From UBA10110 sp964354145 (GTDB taxonomy: Bacteria > Patescibacteriota > Kazan-3B-28 > UBA10110), in NCBI GenBank assembly GCA_964354145.1, contig CAYGXX010000033.1:1-6951 (forward strand): 6,951 nucleotides of DNA, written 5' to 3'. The notes beneath the pieces are model-generated. The model searched no databases and had not been told where the DNA came from. It saw only the letters and a list, made by a program, of their open reading frames with translations. Positions 5,203 through 6,951 of the stretch are shown here, one piece after another (position 1 is the stretch's first letter; every line of letters starts with the position of its first letter). Both the position numbers and the translations under genes were made by a program.

Positions 5203-6951
5203 TGAATAAAAAATATTACTATATTAAAAAGAGATCTTATGCCCCAGCTCGGCGAATACACTTTTTTGGTAACCGTCCTGAGGTGGTCTTGCAATCAGCG
5301 CAGTCTTCGAGCGCTCCAGCGGTAGTCGGCGACCACGTGTTAGATTTGGATTTTTCGCCGGAAAAACCTCAGGTTTGGGTGGGGGCAATCCGTTGGATAT
5401 TATTCATTGTGTTGGCTACCTTGGTGTACATCATGGGGGTGTTTTTGTATGCGGGCAGTGAAGACCTAAGAGACAATTTGCTCCTTAAAGGGGAAGCGGG
5501 AGCCGCCAGTTTGCAAAAAGGGGCTGAAGCCCTGCGCCGTTTAGAGATTGAAAACGCTTTATCTAACTTTCGTTTAGCGGGAAAGAGCTTTGATACTGCC
5601 CTGGCCACTTTTGCCGCGCTAGGTCAAAGTAACCTATTACTCGCTGGGGTCAATTTTGAATCCTCACAGATTTTGCAAGGCGAGGCAGTGATGCAGGCCG
5701 GCCAACATTTAGCGGCAGCTGGCTTGGCGATCTCCGAAGCCATCAAGCCGGTGATCGGTTACTGGGATAGTCTGACTACTGTTGGCTCTAATATGAGTAA
5801 TGTCGGTGAGGAATTGGGCAAAATCTTGATTACTAATACTAGCAAGGTGAATCTAGCCCTAAGAGAGGTTGAGGCTGCCAATAATACCCTGCAATTATTG
5901 AATGTCGCATACGTGGATCCGGCTTACTCCAATTTAGTCAAGGAAACTAAAGAAAAAACCGTAGCTCTTCAAGCCGCCTTGGGCCTCATGGGTAATATGG
6001 CTAAAGGATTGCCTGAATTGCTAGGGTTTGGTATACCGCGATATTATTTAATTCTTAATCAGAATAATAATGAAATTCGCCCGACTGGTGGATTTATCGG
6101 GAGCTACGTTTTAGTTAAAGTGTACCAAGGTAAGTTGGAAAGTTTTTTTGTGGATTCGACTCAGCGGATCGACGGCCAAAATCAGCATAACGATGTCGAG
6201 TTGCCCACTCCTCTCAAGGGGATCACGGCTTACTATGGGATAAGAGATGCTAACTGGGAACCTAATTTTCCCACTTCGGTGCGCACTATCCAGAGATTAT
6301 ATGAACAGGCTGGAGGAGGTACAGTGGATGGGATGATTGCCCTAAATCCCGGGGTCATCACTGATATCTTGAGCATTCTGGGACCTGTGGATATGCCCAA
6401 GTATGGCCTTGCTTTGACAGCCACCAATTTTGTAGAGAAAACTCAACAACAGATTGCGGTCGCTGACCAAAGTAGCGCCTATAATCCTAAACAAGTTCTG
6501 TTGGACTTCGCCCCAGCTTTAATGGATAAATTATTTAAGGCTGGTTCTCGCGAGATTCGTCTGATTGGCAATAAATTATTCCAGAGATTAGTTAATAAGG
6601 ATATTTTGTTGTATTTTTCGGATGCTGCGATGGAGGACGTGGTGGACAAGCTGAATTGGGGCGGGGGGATCCGCCGCATTACCTCCCATGAGGATTATGT
6701 CTATGTAGTAGATGCCAATTTAGGCGGGAATAAGAGTAGCGGGTCAATCGTTAGAGAGATTTCTCATCAGGCTAATGTGCAAGCTAGCACCAGCATCATC
6801 GATAATCTGACTATTAAGTATACTCATACGGGCACGAATAAGTTTCCGGATGGGGTGAGTAAAAACTACATTCGGGTGTATCTCCCGATGGGGTCACACA
6901 TTACTAAAACCGTTGGTCAGGACGAAAATACCCAAATTGATATGGATAGTT
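5202..6951 (+). CDS. DUF4012 membrane-anchored protein, C-terminus cut by the right window edge
   Basis: A protein of unknown function whose family (DUF4012) is found mainly in Gram-positive and candidate-phyla bacteria, often near cell-surface polysaccharide genes. It is open for 583 residues to the edge. A basic cytoplasmic tail (1-58, rich in K, R and Y at the very start) precedes one membrane helix (about 59-83). An alanine-rich, probably helical extracytoplasmic region (about 85-265) follows, and then the family signature NNNEIRPTGGFIGSY (288-302). Further family-like stretches are VDSTQRIDGQNQ (317-328), DANWEPNFPTSVRTIQRLY (349-367) and VDGMIALNPGVI (376-387). GTG 5202 is the only start between the in-frame TAG at 5175 and the membrane helix that keeps the basic tail; GTG 5283 is a less likely alternative. 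No Shine-Dalgarno sequence is visible. It is the last gene in the run and is expected to act outside the membrane on, or with, the glycan made by the preceding genes. Confidence 0.88.
   Translation, partial: MNKKYYYIKKRSYAPARRIHFFGNRPEVVLQSAQSSSAPAVVGDHVLDLDFSPEKPQVWVGAIRWILFIVLATLVYIMGVFLYAGSEDLRDNLLLKGEAGAASLQKGAEALRRLEIENALSNFRLAGKSFDTALATFAALGQSNLLLAGVNFESSQILQGEAVMQAGQHLAAAGLAISEAIKPVIGYWDSLTTVGSNMSNVGEELGKILITNTSKVNLALREVEAANNTLQLLNVAYVDPAYSNLVKETKEKTVALQAALGLMGNMAKGLPELLGFGIPRYYLILNQNNNEIRPTGGFIGSYVLVKVYQGKLESFFVDSTQRIDGQNQHNDVELPTPLKGITAYYGIRDANWEPNFPTSVRTIQRLYEQAGGGTVDGMIALNPGVITDILSILGPVDMPKYGLALTATNFVEKTQQQIAVADQSSAYNPKQVLLDFAPALMDKLFKAGSREIRLIGNKLFQRLVNKDILLYFSDAAMEDVVDKLNWGGGIRRITSHEDYVYVVDANLGGNKSSGSIVREISHQANVQASTSIIDNLTIKYTHTGTNKFPDGVSKNYIRVYLPMGSHITKTVGQDENTQIDMDS

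Noticed and set aside
5369..6679. Minus-strand open frames at 5369-5608, 6233-6427 and 6479-6679
   Set aside because: All fall opposite the DUF4012 gene, whose plus-strand frame is open throughout and carries the family signature.

Overview
The window looks like part of a small-genome bacterium, most likely of the Candidate Phyla Radiation (Patescibacteria). The reasons are a lone uridine kinase next to rnpB, a large DUF4012 membrane protein downstream of envelope-glycan genes, GTG starts with poor ribosome binding sites, and short structured repeats between genes. This placement is inferred from gene content; no marker that fixes the phylum is present.

Layout. Positions 1-567 (minus strand) hold a uridine kinase, cut by the left edge. 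From 568 to 657 lies a compact divergent promoter region; the predicted udk start point falls on its GTG, suggesting a leaderless mRNA, and the predicted rnpB start point falls on the first base of helix P1. Positions 658-1163 encode an unusually long RNase P RNA, followed by an intrinsic terminator at 1167-1200. A TATAAT box at 1214-1219 then precedes a co-directional run of four plus-strand genes: a polyprenyl-phosphate sugar-phosphate transferase (1252-2664), a WbaZ-like GT4 glycosyltransferase (2793-3929, start uncertain), an MtfB-like GT4 glycosyltransferase (3929-5104, overlapping its predecessor by one base), and a DUF4012 protein with one membrane anchor (5202 to beyond the right edge).

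How the genes work together. The first of the four would load a sugar phosphate onto a lipid carrier at the inner face of the membrane. The two glycosyltransferases would extend it, possibly with mannose. The DUF4012 protein, with a short basic cytoplasmic tail and a large extracytoplasmic part, has no established function but sits where an envelope-glycan handling or attachment factor would be expected.

The two larger spacers within this run are both structured. Spacer 2665-2792 carries a repeat-like element that can fold into a three-way junction and supplies a misleading ATG. Spacer 5105-5201 is closed by a perfect 13-bp inverted repeat that joins the stop codon of one gene to the start codon of the next. 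There is no CRISPR array, tRNA, transposase or phage gene. The most interesting items are the DUF4012 protein in its glycan context, the two structured spacers and the RNase P RNA.
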